Assembly (NCBI GenBank): GCA_018067325.1 | Contig: JAGPUU010000452.1 | Span: forward strand, 1 to 15,951 | Direction: 5' to 3' | DNA: 15,951 bases | Source of the DNA: Amphritea sp. | Lineage (GTDB): Bacteria; Pseudomonadota; Gammaproteobacteria; Pseudomonadales; Balneatricaceae | Part shown: piece by piece, positions 1 to 9,621 of the stretch | How the letters are laid out: the number at the start of each line of letters is the position of its first letter | How positions within the stretch are numbered: the stretch's first letter is position 1 | Notes under the pieces: model-generated | The model's input: only the letters and a program-made list of their open reading frames with translations | What the model was told of the DNA's origin: nothing | Database searches by the model: none | Position numbers and translations under genes: made by a program

Positions 1-10
1 TAACGGAAAC

Positions 11-38
11 AAAAAAGGGCGGCCAGAGCCGCCCTTTT
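11..38 (-). terminator. Rho-independent terminator of the atp operon
   Basis: A perfect 7-bp stem (17-23 with 28-34, GGGCGGC/GCCGCCC) closes a 4-nt loop. Read on the minus strand it is followed by a run of six T (11-16), and an A-run precedes it, so the stem can extend by A-U pairs. It lies about 20 nt past the atpC stop. The T-rich flank on the other side (35-40) would also allow termination of transcripts arriving on the plus strand. Confidence 0.92.
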
Positions 39-40
39 CT

Positions 41-60
41 TAATACGGAAAACCGTATTA
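41..60 (-). repeat. Perfect inverted repeat overlapping the atpC stop codon
   Basis: TAATACGG and CCGTATTA form a perfect 8-bp inverted repeat around a 4-nt loop. The first three bases in the minus-strand reading are the TAA of atpC itself. It sits 3 nt from the foot of the terminator hairpin, so the mRNA end would carry two stacked stem-loops. It has no U-tract of its own. A role in 3'-end protection is inferred. Confidence 0.7.
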
Positions 61-483
61 TTTACTCAGTGACTTACGAATTTGCTGTAAGGTCCGGAGC
101 TGAGCCGATGCCGCTGCCAATTGAGCTGCAGCGCGTGAGTAGTCGATATCCCCACTCTGATCTAGCATCGCTTGTTGTGCATGTTTCTGAGCTTCCATTG
201 CTGCTGCCTCGTCGAGGTCACCAGCACGGATAGCAGTATCTGCAAGAATACTCACCACATTGGGCTGTACTTCCAGAAATCCGCCAGAGACGTAGAAAAT
301 AATCTCTTCGCCGTTATCTTGAACGATACGTATTGGACCGGGCTCCAAGGACGTTAGCAACGGCGCGTGACCATAGGTCACACCCAGGTCACCCTGAGTA
401 CCGTTGGCAACAATCAGCTTGGCACGACCAGAGAACAACTCTGCTTCTGCACTCACGATGTCACAATGAATAGTCATAGCCAT
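58..483 (-). CDS. atpC: F1Fo ATP synthase subunit epsilon
   Basis: Epsilon subunit of the F1 central stalk. It links the gamma shaft to the c-ring and, in known homologues, can inhibit ATP hydrolysis through its C-terminal helices. The 141-residue product is close to the usual 139-140 and begins with the family-typical [13 protein letters not shown]. Residues 1 to about 87 fit the beta-sandwich domain (including the [19 protein letters not shown] stretch), and residues about 90-140 are Ala/Gln-rich and helical. It is the last atp gene, 39 nt after atpD, with the operon terminator just beyond. A GC-rich hairpin at the end of atpD stands between the beta and epsilon genes and may lower epsilon output. 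Cytoplasmic, membrane-associated as part of F1. Confidence 0.97.
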   Translation of the reverse strand: MAMTIHCDIVSAEAELFSGRAKLIVANGTQGDLGVTYGHAPLLTSLEPGPIRIVQDNGEEIIFYVSGGFLEVQPNVVSILADTAIRAGDLDEAAAMEAQKHAQQAMLDQSGDIDYSRAAAQLAAASAQLRTLQQIRKSLSK

Positions 484-504
484 ATTTATAGCCTCTTAGG
501 CATA

Positions 505-522
505 AAGCTCGCTTGCGCGAGC

Positions 523-524
<2 letters not shown>
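505..524 (-). repeat. GCAA-loop hairpin between atpD and atpC
   Basis: AAGCTCGC (505-512) and GCGAGCTT (517-524) form a perfect 8-bp inverted repeat. On the minus-strand mRNA the loop is GCAA, a GNRA tetraloop, which makes this an unusually stable small hairpin. Its first bases are the last two of the atpD TAA stop codon. No U-tract follows, so it is not a terminator. It ends 21 nt before the atpC start codon, close to the ribosome-binding region, so it could protect upstream atpD mRNA or dampen epsilon translation (inference). Confidence 0.75.
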
Positions 525-1911
<1,387 letters not shown>

Positions 1912-1935
1912 TTAACATTAAACCTGTTAACTGCC

Positions 1936-2799
1936 TTATACAGCAGCAGCACCACTTACGATTTCAGATATTTCCTGAGTGATCGCAGTTTGACGAGCCT
2001 TGTTGTAAATCATTTGCAGCTCATCGATTAGGTCACCGGCGTTGTCGGTTGCATTCTTCATCGCCAGCATTCGTGCTGCCTGTTCACAGGCATTGTTCTC
2101 AACCACGGCCTGATAGACCAGGGACTCAATGTAACGAACCAGTAAGCCGTTCAACAGCTCTTTTGCATCTGGCTCGTAGATATAATCCCAGTGATGGTTA
2201 AGACGGTCATCATCGTCTTCTGCTTTCAGCGGAAGAATCTGCTCTACCTGTGGAGTCTGTGTCATGGTATTAACGAATTCGTTAGATACCACAAACACTT
2301 GATCCAGCTTGCCTTCATCGTAAGCATCCAGCATCACTTTAACGGTACCAATCAGCTCAGCTGCTTCAGGCTTATCACCCAGACCAGTTTTTGCTGCGAT
2401 TACCTTACCGCCAAATGTTTTAAAGAAGCTTACAGACTTAGAACCCAACGCACAGATTTCGATATCGATATTCTGATTATTAAATTCGTTCATCTTGGCA
2501 ATAGCTGCCTTGAACCCATTAATGTTCAAGCCACCGCAGAGACCACGGTCAGTTGCTACAACAATGAAACCGACACGCTTTACTTCGCGCTGTTGCAGAT
2601 ACAGATGCTTATATTCAGGATTGGATTTCGCCAGGTGCTGAATTACGCCTCGGATACTCCGGGCATAAGGACGGCTTGCCTGCATACGATCCTGAGCTTT
2701 ACGCATTTTAGATGCAGCCACCATTTCCATAGCGCTGGTAATCTTACGTGTGCCCTGAATACTGGCTATCTGCGTCTTTATCTCTTTTCCGGCTGCCAT
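1936..2799 (-). CDS. atpG: F1Fo ATP synthase subunit gamma
   Basis: Gamma subunit, the central rotor shaft of F1. At 287 residues it has exactly the length of the E. coli protein. The N-terminal helix ([24 protein letters not shown] and onward, about 1-55) and the C-terminal helix (about 210-285, with the conserved [14 protein letters not shown] and [10 protein letters not shown] elements) form the coiled-coil shaft. The middle carries the [15 protein letters not shown] globular segment (about 78-92). The start is ATG behind AGGTGG. It follows atpA after a 73-nt gap that contains a perfect 10-bp hairpin, the longest uninterrupted stem in the operon, placed between a three-copy and a one-copy subunit gene. 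Confidence 0.98.
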   Translation of the reverse strand: MAAGKEIKTQIASIQGTRKITSAMEMVAASKMRKAQDRMQASRPYARSIRGVIQHLAKSNPEYKHLYLQQREVKRVGFIVVATDRGLCGGLNINGFKAAIAKMNEFNNQNIDIEICALGSKSVSFFKTFGGKVIAAKTGLGDKPEAAELIGTVKVMLDAYDEGKLDQVFVVSNEFVNTMTQTPQVEQILPLKAEDDDDRLNHHWDYIYEPDAKELLNGLLVRYIESLVYQAVVENNACEQAARMLAMKNATDNAGDLIDELQMIYNKARQTAITQEISEIVSGAAAV

Positions 2800-2830
2800 A
2801 GTTCCACCTATTAAACCTTTACTTAGTTCA

Positions 2831-2855
2831 GGTCTGCATTACTAGAATGCAGACC
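2831..2855 (-). repeat. Perfect 10-bp hairpin between atpA and atpG
   Basis: GGTCTGCATT (2831-2840) and AATGCAGACC (2846-2855) pair without mismatch around a 5-nt loop. It starts 17 nt after the atpA stop in the transcribed direction and ends about 30 nt before the atpG start. The following sequence (TGAACTAAG in the minus reading) is not U-rich, so termination is unlikely. An mRNA processing or decay-barrier role is inferred. Confidence 0.8.
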
Positions 2856-2872
2856 CCCACTCTGACGAGTTA

Positions 2873-4417
2873 TTACCAAGTTTGGGTAGATTTGAACTTC
2901 TCGATACCAGCCTTAAACTGAGACGAGATCTCATCATTGTAATCGCCGCCTTCATTGATCTTACCCATTACATCAGCATACTCGCTGTTGAAATAAGAGA
3001 TCAGGGCCGATTCAAAATCAAGGATCTTGCTCAGGTCGATATCGTTCAGGAAGCCTTCGTTCGCAGCGTACAGACTCAAACCCATATCCGCTACGGACAT
3101 TGGGGAGTACTGCTTCTGCTTCATCAGCTCGGTTACGCGCTGACCATGCTCAAGCTGAGCACGGGTCGCATCGTCCAGATCAGATGCAAACTGAGCGAAT
3201 GCCGCCAGTTCACGATACTGAGCCAGAGCCAGACGTACACCACCACCAAGTTTCTTGATGATCTTAGTCTGAGCTGCACCACCTACACGGGATACAGACA
3301 AACCAGCGTTGATCGCCGGACGGATACCTGAGTTAAACAGGTCCGCTTCCAGGAAGATCTGACCATCAGTGATGGAGATAACGTTGGTTGGTACGAATGC
3401 AGATACGTCACCACCTTGTGTCTCGATTACTGGCAATGCAGTCAGGGAACCAGTGCGGCCCTTAACTTCACCGTTAGTAAAGTTCTCAACATAAGTTGGG
3501 TTAACGCGCGCAGCACGTTCCAGCAGACGCGAGTGAAGATAGAATACATCACCTGGATATGCTTCACGGCCCGGTGGGCGACGTAGCAACAGGGAGATCT
3601 GACGGTATGCCCATGCCTGTTTAGTCAGGTCATCGTATACGATCAGAGCGTCTTCACCGCGGTCACGGTAATATTCACCCATAGAACAACCAGCATAAGG
3701 CGCCAGAAACTGCATCGCTGCAGGATCGGATGCACCGGCTGCTACTACGATGGTATGTTCCATCGCGCCGTGCTCTTCCAGCTTACGTACTACGTTAGCG
3801 ATAGTGGACTGCTTCTGTCCGATCGCTACGTAGACACATTTAACGCCGGTGCCTTTCTGGTTGATGATAGCGTCAATTGCGATCGCAGATTTACCAATCT
3901 GTCGGTCACCGATGATCAGCTCACGCTGACCACGGCCAATTGGCACCATGGCATCAATGGATTTCAGACCAGTCTGTACAGGCTGATCTACTGATTGACG
4001 CTCGATTACACCAGGTGCAACCTTTTCTACAGGGTCAGTCAGTTTAGTTTCAATTGGGCCTTTACCGTCGATCGGGTTACCCAGGGCGTCTACTACACGA
4101 CCCTGCAGTTCCGGACCAACAGGTACTTCCAGAATTCGGCTGGTACAACGCGCGGTCATACCTTCTACCAGACCCTGATAGTCACCCAGGACTACAGCAC
4201 CTACAGAATCACGCTCAAGGTTGAGCGCCATACCATAGATACCGCCAGGGAATTCAATCATTTCCCCGTACATTACGTCAGCCAGGCCGTGAATCAGGAT
4301 GATACCGTCAGAAACGCTGACGATAGTACCTTCATTACGGGCTTCAGAAGAGACATCAAGCTTCTCGATGCGGCTCTTCAGAATCTCGCTGATCTCAGAT
4401 GGATTCAGTTGCTGCAT
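2873..4417 (-). CDS. atpA: F1Fo ATP synthase subunit alpha
   Basis: Alpha subunit of F1; it binds non-catalytic nucleotide and supplies the arginine finger to the beta active site. The product has 514 residues (E. coli 513). Walker A reads GDRQIGKS (170-177), against GDRQTGKT in E. coli; the essential lysine K176 is kept and Ser for Thr still allows Mg coordination. Walker B lies in [10 protein letters not shown] (about 257-266). The arginine finger is R377 in SVSRVGG. The start is ATG behind GAGGATT, 15 nt after atpH. A perfect hairpin follows its stop codon. Confidence 0.99.
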   Translation of the reverse strand: MQQLNPSEISEILKSRIEKLDVSSEARNEGTIVSVSDGIILIHGLADVMYGEMIEFPGGIYGMALNLERDSVGAVVLGDYQGLVEGMTARCTSRILEVPVGPELQGRVVDALGNPIDGKGPIETKLTDPVEKVAPGVIERQSVDQPVQTGLKSIDAMVPIGRGQRELIIGDRQIGKSAIAIDAIINQKGTGVKCVYVAIGQKQSTIANVVRKLEEHGAMEHTIVVAAGASDPAAMQFLAPYAGCSMGEYYRDRGEDALIVYDDLTKQAWAYRQISLLLRRPPGREAYPGDVFYLHSRLLERAARVNPTYVENFTNGEVKGRTGSLTALPVIETQGGDVSAFVPTNVISITDGQIFLEADLFNSGIRPAINAGLSVSRVGGAAQTKIIKKLGGGVRLALAQYRELAAFAQFASDLDDATRAQLEHGQRVTELMKQKQYSPMSVADMGLSLYAANEGFLNDIDLSKILDFESALISYFNSEYADVMGKINEGGDYNDEISSQFKAGIEKFKSTQTW

Positions 4418-4432
4418 GTTTAATCCTCACAC

Positions 4433-4969
4433 TCAGGAGTTCATTGCTTCGGCTAGCTTCGCCAGTCGAGCACGAATTGAGCCGTCGATAACCATATCGT
4501 CGGTTCGAATGATCACACCACCGATTATGGACTTGTCCACTTCGGCAGTAAGACTCACTTCGCGGCCCAGCTTAGAGCTCAGTGCCTGAGTTAATTTTTG
4601 TTGCTGCTGCTCGCCCAGATCAAAGGCAGTTGTCACGCTTACATCAACAGAATGCTGCTGATTAGCTTTCAACTGTTCAAACTGCGCAGAGATCTCTGGT
4701 AACAAAGCTAGGCGCTGATTTTCTGCCAATAAAGAAATAAAATTCTTTGTTGGCTGGTCCATCTGCTCTTCGCAGACAGTAATCATTGCTTCAGCTTTCT
4801 GTTCGCTGGTCAGTCCAGGGTTACCCAGAACCAGTTTCATCGTCTCATCCTGTGCAACTAACGAAGTAGTTGCCAGCATTTCAGACCACTGGTCAAAGCT
4901 TCCCTTGTCCGCAGCTAGCTCGAAAGCGGCTTTGGTATAAGGCCGAGCGACTGTATTAAGTTCAGCCAT
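4433..4969 (-). CDS. atpH: F1Fo ATP synthase subunit delta
   Basis: Delta subunit, the cap at the top of F1 that joins the alpha3beta3 head to the b-subunit stator. The 178 residues match the family length (E. coli 177). The N-terminal helical domain (about 1-105, opening AELNTVARPYTKAAFELA) is typical, and the C-terminal part carries the conserved stretch IIGGVIIRTDDMVIDGSIRARL (about 148-169). ATG is preceded by GAGG at 7 nt. It lies 12 nt after atpF and 15 nt before atpA, with no structured spacer on either side. Confidence 0.97.
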   Translation of the reverse strand: MAELNTVARPYTKAAFELAADKGSFDQWSEMLATTSLVAQDETMKLVLGNPGLTSEQKAEAMITVCEEQMDQPTKNFISLLAENQRLALLPEISAQFEQLKANQQHSVDVSVTTAFDLGEQQQQKLTQALSSKLGREVSLTAEVDKSIIGGVIIRTDDMVIDGSIRARLAKLAEAMNS

Positions 4970-4981
4970 CGTAAACCTCGC

Positions 4982-5452
4982 TTAAAGCTCAGCAGCTAGT
5001 TTTTCAACAAGCTGTGCATGTGCGTCGGCGTCAACAGACGCTTCAAGAATTTTCTCTGCACCCGCTACTACAAGAGCAGCAACTTGGGAGCGAAGAGCTT
5101 CTCTCGCACGGTTAGCTTCCTGATCGATTTCAGCCTGAGCTGCAGTGACAAGGCGTGCTGCCTCTTCACGTGCTTTCTCTTTAGCTTCATCAACGATCTG
5201 GTTAGCTCGCTTATTAGCCTGTTCAATGACGGCGGCTGCTTCTTCTTTGCTCTTACGCATATCAGACATGGCTTTTTCTTGAGCCAGTACTAAGTCACGC
5301 TGAGCGCGGTCAGCAGCGTCCAGACCTTCTGCAATCTTCTTCTTACGTTCTGCTAGCGCACCAGTAATTGGTGGCCAAACGTATTTCATACAAAATACAA
5401 CGAAGAAGGCAAATGCGATGATCTGACCAATGATGGTTAGATTAATATTCAC
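4982..5452 (-). CDS. atpF: F1Fo ATP synthase subunit b
   Basis: Subunit b, a dimeric stator stalk running from the membrane to the top of F1. The 156 residues equal the E. coli length. There is one N-terminal membrane helix (about 4-26), the hinge with R36 in LAERKKKI, and then a long Ala/Glu/Arg-rich helix (about 40-150). The start codon is GTG, supported by GAGAGG 7 nt upstream and by the family-typical [10 protein letters not shown] opening. An ATG four bases further upstream reads only ATG-GCG-TGA and cannot be the start. The 62-nt gap to atpE holds at best a weak repeat (AAGTAG 5480-5485 with CTACTT 5511-5516). Confidence 0.97.
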   Translation of the reverse strand: MNINLTIIGQIIAFAFFVVFCMKYVWPPITGALAERKKKIAEGLDAADRAQRDLVLAQEKAMSDMRKSKEEAAAVIEQANKRANQIVDEAKEKAREEAARLVTAAQAEIDQEANRAREALRSQVAALVVAGAEKILEASVDADAHAQLVEKLAAEL

Positions 5453-5514
5453 GCCATTACCTCTCGCGGTTGTCTTAAAAAGTAGTTACCCATAAGGGAC
5501 GTATGTAGCTCTAC

Positions 5515-6689
<1,175 letters not shown>

Positions 6690-7106
6690 TCAAAGTTTTA
6701 AGAATCTGTTATTCAGCTTCAGCTGGACGAAAAACCCGACCAGTTGTAGCCATATATATGTGCCAAATAAGGAAAATGGATTCAGAGGTTGAATCAGGAT
6801 AAACACCGCAGAGAAGAGTGCGATGGATAAGCCCATTTTCCATATTTCACTCGTATATAACTGCGTCACCACAGCGCCAGGAGTATTTTTTGCCTGTCTC
6901 GCAACCAGTGCGCGATGGGCAAATACATAACTCGGTAGCAGAAAAATCACCCCACCGCAGAGCGATGAGTAGGCCGCACTCAAGCTATGCAGAAGTGAAA
7001 CTCCCGCAATCACTAACAAACTAACTACTTGTATCAGGAAGACTTTCCTATATTGCTGCAAGGCGATACGAGCATGAACGCCAAGTTTCTGGTGCCCTGT
7101 TCTCAT
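6690..7106 (-). CDS. atpI: ATP synthase accessory protein I
   Basis: AtpI, a small membrane protein linked in other bacteria to c-ring assembly or ion handling; it is not part of the final enzyme. At 138 residues it is near the usual 125-130. Four hydrophobic segments are visible (about 22-39, 44-64, 90-106 and 109-128), with a charged loop HRALVARQAKN (64-74) after the second. It is the first gene of the operon, 70 nt below the predicted transcription start. A GAGG lies 10 nt before the ATG, and an AGGGGG further up is probably too distant. AtpI diverges fast, so the call rests on position, length and topology as well as sequence. Confidence 0.92.
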   Translation of the reverse strand: MRTGHQKLGVHARIALQQYRKVFLIQVVSLLVIAGVSLLHSLSAAYSSLCGGVIFLLPSYVFAHRALVARQAKNTPGAVVTQLYTSEIWKMGLSIALFSAVFILIQPLNPFSLFGTYIWLQLVGFFVQLKLNNRFLKL

Positions 7107-7135
7107 ATAAATACAGCCTCAGTTCCCCCTAATCT

Positions 7136-7168
7136 GCTGCTAAAAACAATACTTATATTTTCAGCAGC
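7136..7168 (-). promoter_or_regulatory. 5'-terminal stem-loop of the atp mRNA
   Basis: On the minus-strand transcript GCTGCTGAAAA (7168-7158) pairs with TTTTTAGCAGC (7146-7136), giving 11 bp with a single G-U pair and an 11-nt loop. The 5' foot of the stem falls at the start predicted from the -10 box (about 7168), so the mRNA would begin almost directly with this hairpin. No U-tract follows. Such 5'-end stems are known to protect messages from 5'-end-dependent RNase E attack; applying that here is inference. Confidence 0.55.
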
Positions 7169-7174
7169 CAGCGC

Positions 7175-7203
7175 ATTATAGGGGCTTACGTCCTCATCAT
7201 CAA
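7175..7203 (-). promoter_or_regulatory. Sigma70 promoter of the atp operon
   Basis: On the minus strand a -35 box TTGATG (7203-7198, 4 of 6 consensus bases) and a perfect -10 box TATAAT (7180-7175) are separated by exactly 17 bp. The expected start is near 7168, giving a leader of about 60 nt to atpI. Further upstream lies a widely spaced 8-bp inverted repeat, TATTAGGG (7231-7238) with CCCTAATA (7267-7274), and an overlapping 5-bp repeat TACCC/GGGTA (7265-7280). These are possible operator or parB 3'-end structures, unproven. Confidence 0.8.
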
Positions 7204-7312
7204 TATGATTCAGACCGATTTACACTTTTGTATTAGGGCGACAGGGAAACAAGAAGTAGGTAAATACCCTAATATGGGTAGATAGCTTGAACTTTAGTCA
7301 AATAAAAATGGT

Positions 7313-8194
7313 TTATTGTATCGCTTTTAAGATCGCTTCAAATTTCTCACGGTTCTCATAAGCGATAGTGATTTTCCCTTTACCTGCTGCATTTTCGGTA
7401 ATGGTTACCCTGCTATTCAGGTAATTTGTCAGGTTATCTGACAGATCTTTCAACAGAGGATCCGCTTTTTTGGCCTCTTTCTCAGGTTCTATTTTTTTCT
7501 GTTGAAGTTTACGCACCAGATCTTCAGTTTGCCTGACAGAAAGTGTTTTACCGACTACTTCTTTAGCCGCACTGATCTGTTCTGGCCCTTCCATTCCCAG
7601 CAACGCCCGAGCGTGACCCATCTCCAGATCACCATACTCGAGCATCTTTTTCACTTCGTCGGTAAGGTTCATCAGACGTAACAGGTTAGTAACAGATGAG
7701 CGGGATTTACCTACCGCATCAGCGACTTCCTGCTGAGTCAGTTCAAATTCGATCTTCAAACGATCCAAAGCGATCGCTTCTTCCATTGGATTAAGGTTTT
7801 CCCGCTGAATATTTTCGATCAGCGCCATCGCAATAGCCGCTTCATCAGGCACATCACGAATAACCGTTGGAATCTCATCAAGGCCAGCCATCTGAGTAGC
7901 TCGCCAGCGCCGTTCACCGGCAATAATTTCATATAGGTTGTCAGACACCGGACGAACCACAATCGGCTGCATTACACCCTGAGCTCTTATCGAGTTAGCC
8001 AGTTCTTCAAGCGCCTGAGGCTCAAGATCACGACGAGGCTGATATTTCCCGCGCTGTATCTGATCAATAGGCATCAACCGATAGCCGTTGCCACCTTCAG
8101 CTCGAGCCTGTACTACAGCTTCATCTGCAAAGTTTGAACTGTTTGACAATAGTGCATCCAGTCCCCGTCCCAAACCACGCTTTTTAGCCGCCAT
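7313..8194 (-). CDS. parB: Chromosome-partitioning protein ParB
   Basis: ParB, the CTP-dependent DNA clamp that loads at parS sites and, with ParA, moves the duplicated origin. The 293-residue product opens with the family signature MAAKKRGLGRGLDALL, the N-terminal ParA-contact region. The CTP-binding box GERRWRA is at 93-99, the ENIQRENLNPMEEA segment at 127-140, and a helix-turn-helix at about 153-173 (TQQEVADAVGKSRSSVTNL). The C-terminal dimerisation domain is about 245-293. It starts 3 nt after the parA stop, so the two are surely co-transcribed. No recognisable parS was seen in the window. No clear terminator follows it. Confidence 0.98.
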   Translation of the reverse strand: MAAKKRGLGRGLDALLSNSSNFADEAVVQARAEGGNGYRLMPIDQIQRGKYQPRRDLEPQALEELANSIRAQGVMQPIVVRPVSDNLYEIIAGERRWRATQMAGLDEIPTVIRDVPDEAAIAMALIENIQRENLNPMEEAIALDRLKIEFELTQQEVADAVGKSRSSVTNLLRLMNLTDEVKKMLEYGDLEMGHARALLGMEGPEQISAAKEVVGKTLSVRQTEDLVRKLQQKKIEPEKEAKKADPLLKDLSDNLTNYLNSRVTITENAAGKGKITIAYENREKFEAILKAIQ

Positions 8195-8197
8195 CGA

Positions 8198-8989
8198 TCA
8201 GCCTTCCTGTTCCTGTTTCTCATTCTGTCCGATCTTTCGGATCAATTCACCGGCTAATGCCAGATAAGCTATCGCACCCCGCGAGTTTTTATCATACATC
8301 AGTGCAGGAAGCCCATGACTAGGCGCTTCAGCAAGGCGTACATTACGGGGGATTACTGTGCGATAAACCTGATCACCAAAGTACTCCACCAAGTGTTCTG
8401 ATACGTCTTTGGTCAGGCTCATACGGGGATCAAACATGGTGCGTAAAATTCCCTCGATTTTCAACGAAGGGTTGAGACGTTTGTTTATTTTATTAATCGT
8501 ACCGATTAACGAACTAATCCCTTCCAAAGCATAGTATTCACATTGCATCGGAATAATCACTCCGCTGGAAGCTGCCAATGCATTGACCGTTAACAGGTTC
8601 AGTGAAGGTGGATTATCGATCAGAACAAAATCATATTGGTCCTGAACAGCTTCCAGGGCCATTTTCATGCGAAATTCTCGACGCGGTAGCTGTAACAATT
8701 CAACTTCAGCGGCTGTCAGGTCGCCATTAGAACCTACCAGATCATAGCCCGCAGGTGCGTTTTTAATAATTGACTCTTCCATAGTCGCATCACCGGTCAA
8801 AACTTCGTAAACCGAATTTTTCAGGTGATGTTTGTCTACTCCACTGCCCATGGTAGCGTTACCCTGAGGGTCCATATCAACCATCAGTACCCGCTTCTTC
8901 ATTACCGCCAGTGAAGCAGCCAGATTTACGCAGGTCGTGGTTTTACCCACGCCGCCTTTCTGGTTGGTGATGGTTAATATTATCGTCAC
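8198..8989 (-). CDS. parA: Chromosome-partitioning ATPase ParA (Soj family)
   Basis: ParA/Soj, a Walker-type ATPase that binds the nucleoid and is released by ParB to pull or position the origin. The 263 residues are the usual chromosomal ParA length. Deviant Walker A KGGVGKTT is at 11-18, VDMDPQGNA at 37-45, and Walker B FVLIDNPPS at 121-129. The Asn after the Walker B aspartate is often Cys or Thr in relatives. The start codon is GTG and shares four bases with the rsmG stop (GTGA), behind GGGAG, which implies translational coupling to rsmG. Confidence 0.98.
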   Translation of the reverse strand: MTIILTITNQKGGVGKTTTCVNLAASLAVMKKRVLMVDMDPQGNATMGSGVDKHHLKNSVYEVLTGDATMEESIIKNAPAGYDLVGSNGDLTAAEVELLQLPRREFRMKMALEAVQDQYDFVLIDNPPSLNLLTVNALAASSGVIIPMQCEYYALEGISSLIGTINKINKRLNPSLKIEGILRTMFDPRMSLTKDVSEHLVEYFGDQVYRTVIPRNVRLAEAPSHGLPALMYDKNSRGAIAYLALAGELIRKIGQNEKQEQEG

Positions 8990-9621
8990 GGTCTCGTTCT
9001 CCCTAACTTCAGCAGATGCCGCTCTCCATCTGTACCCGGAACATTTAGCCGGATACTCTGACGCAGATTAATGGATTCAGGCAATAACTCTATCTCTTCA
9101 ACAGGATACATCCCTTTCATTGCGAGAAAAATACCCTCGTCGGAACAGAGATGCGAAGTCCAGTGAATCATATCCTGTAATGAAGCAAAAGCCCTTGATA
9201 TAACCCCGTCAAATAGAATATCAGGGGTATATTTCTCTACCCTTTCATGGATCACATTAACATTATCTAAACCCAACTCTGCTTTAGCCTGAAACTGAAA
9301 ACGACTTTTTTTGATATTACTATCAAGCAGCGTAATCGGCAGATCTGGGCGGCAAATAGCCAGAGGGATACCCGGTAATCCAGGTCCACTACCCACATCG
9401 ATCAAGCGTTCAACGTCGATATAGGGCAATACGCTCAGGCTATCAATCAAATGACGACTGATCATCTCCTCAGGTGAACGAACCGCCGTGAGATTAAATG
9501 CCTTATTCCACTTAATCAGCAACGCGTGATATTTCAGTAACTGATCGTACTGCGCGCTGGTAAGTTCTAAATCGATCTGATTGCACTGTTGCTCAAGCAA
9601 ATTATGATACTGCTGATCCAT
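8986..9621 (-). CDS. rsmG: 16S rRNA (guanine-527 N7) methyltransferase
   Basis: RsmG (GidB) methylates N7 of G527 in 16S rRNA using S-adenosylmethionine. The product has 211 residues from the ATG at 9621. The SAM-binding motif is LIDVGSGPGLPGIPLAI (73-89), followed by the acidic ribose-binding segment ITLLDSNIKKSRF (96-108), the ISRAF loop (141-145) and MKG (168-170). The frame can also start one codon earlier at a TTG. ATG is preferred because it overlaps the mnmG stop as TGATG, a typical coupled junction. At the other end it overlaps parA by four bases. Loss of rsmG is a known cause of low-level streptomycin resistance in other species. Confidence 0.97.
   Translation of the reverse strand: MDQQYHNLLEQQCNQIDLELTSAQYDQLLKYHALLIKWNKAFNLTAVRSPEEMISRHLIDSLSVLPYIDVERLIDVGSGPGLPGIPLAICRPDLPITLLDSNIKKSRFQFQAKAELGLDNVNVIHERVEKYTPDILFDGVISRAFASLQDMIHWTSHLCSDEGIFLAMKGMYPVEEIELLPESINLRQSIRLNVPGTDGERHLLKLGRTRP

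Noticed and set aside
1912..1929. TTAAC/GTTAA repeat between atpG and atpD as a third stoichiometry hairpin
   Set aside because: Only 5 bp, A/T-rich, with a 9-nt loop; expected by chance.
2873..4417. GDRQIGKS P-loop of AtpA as a defect
   Set aside because: The lysine and a hydroxyl residue are kept, and variation at these positions occurs in functional alpha subunits.
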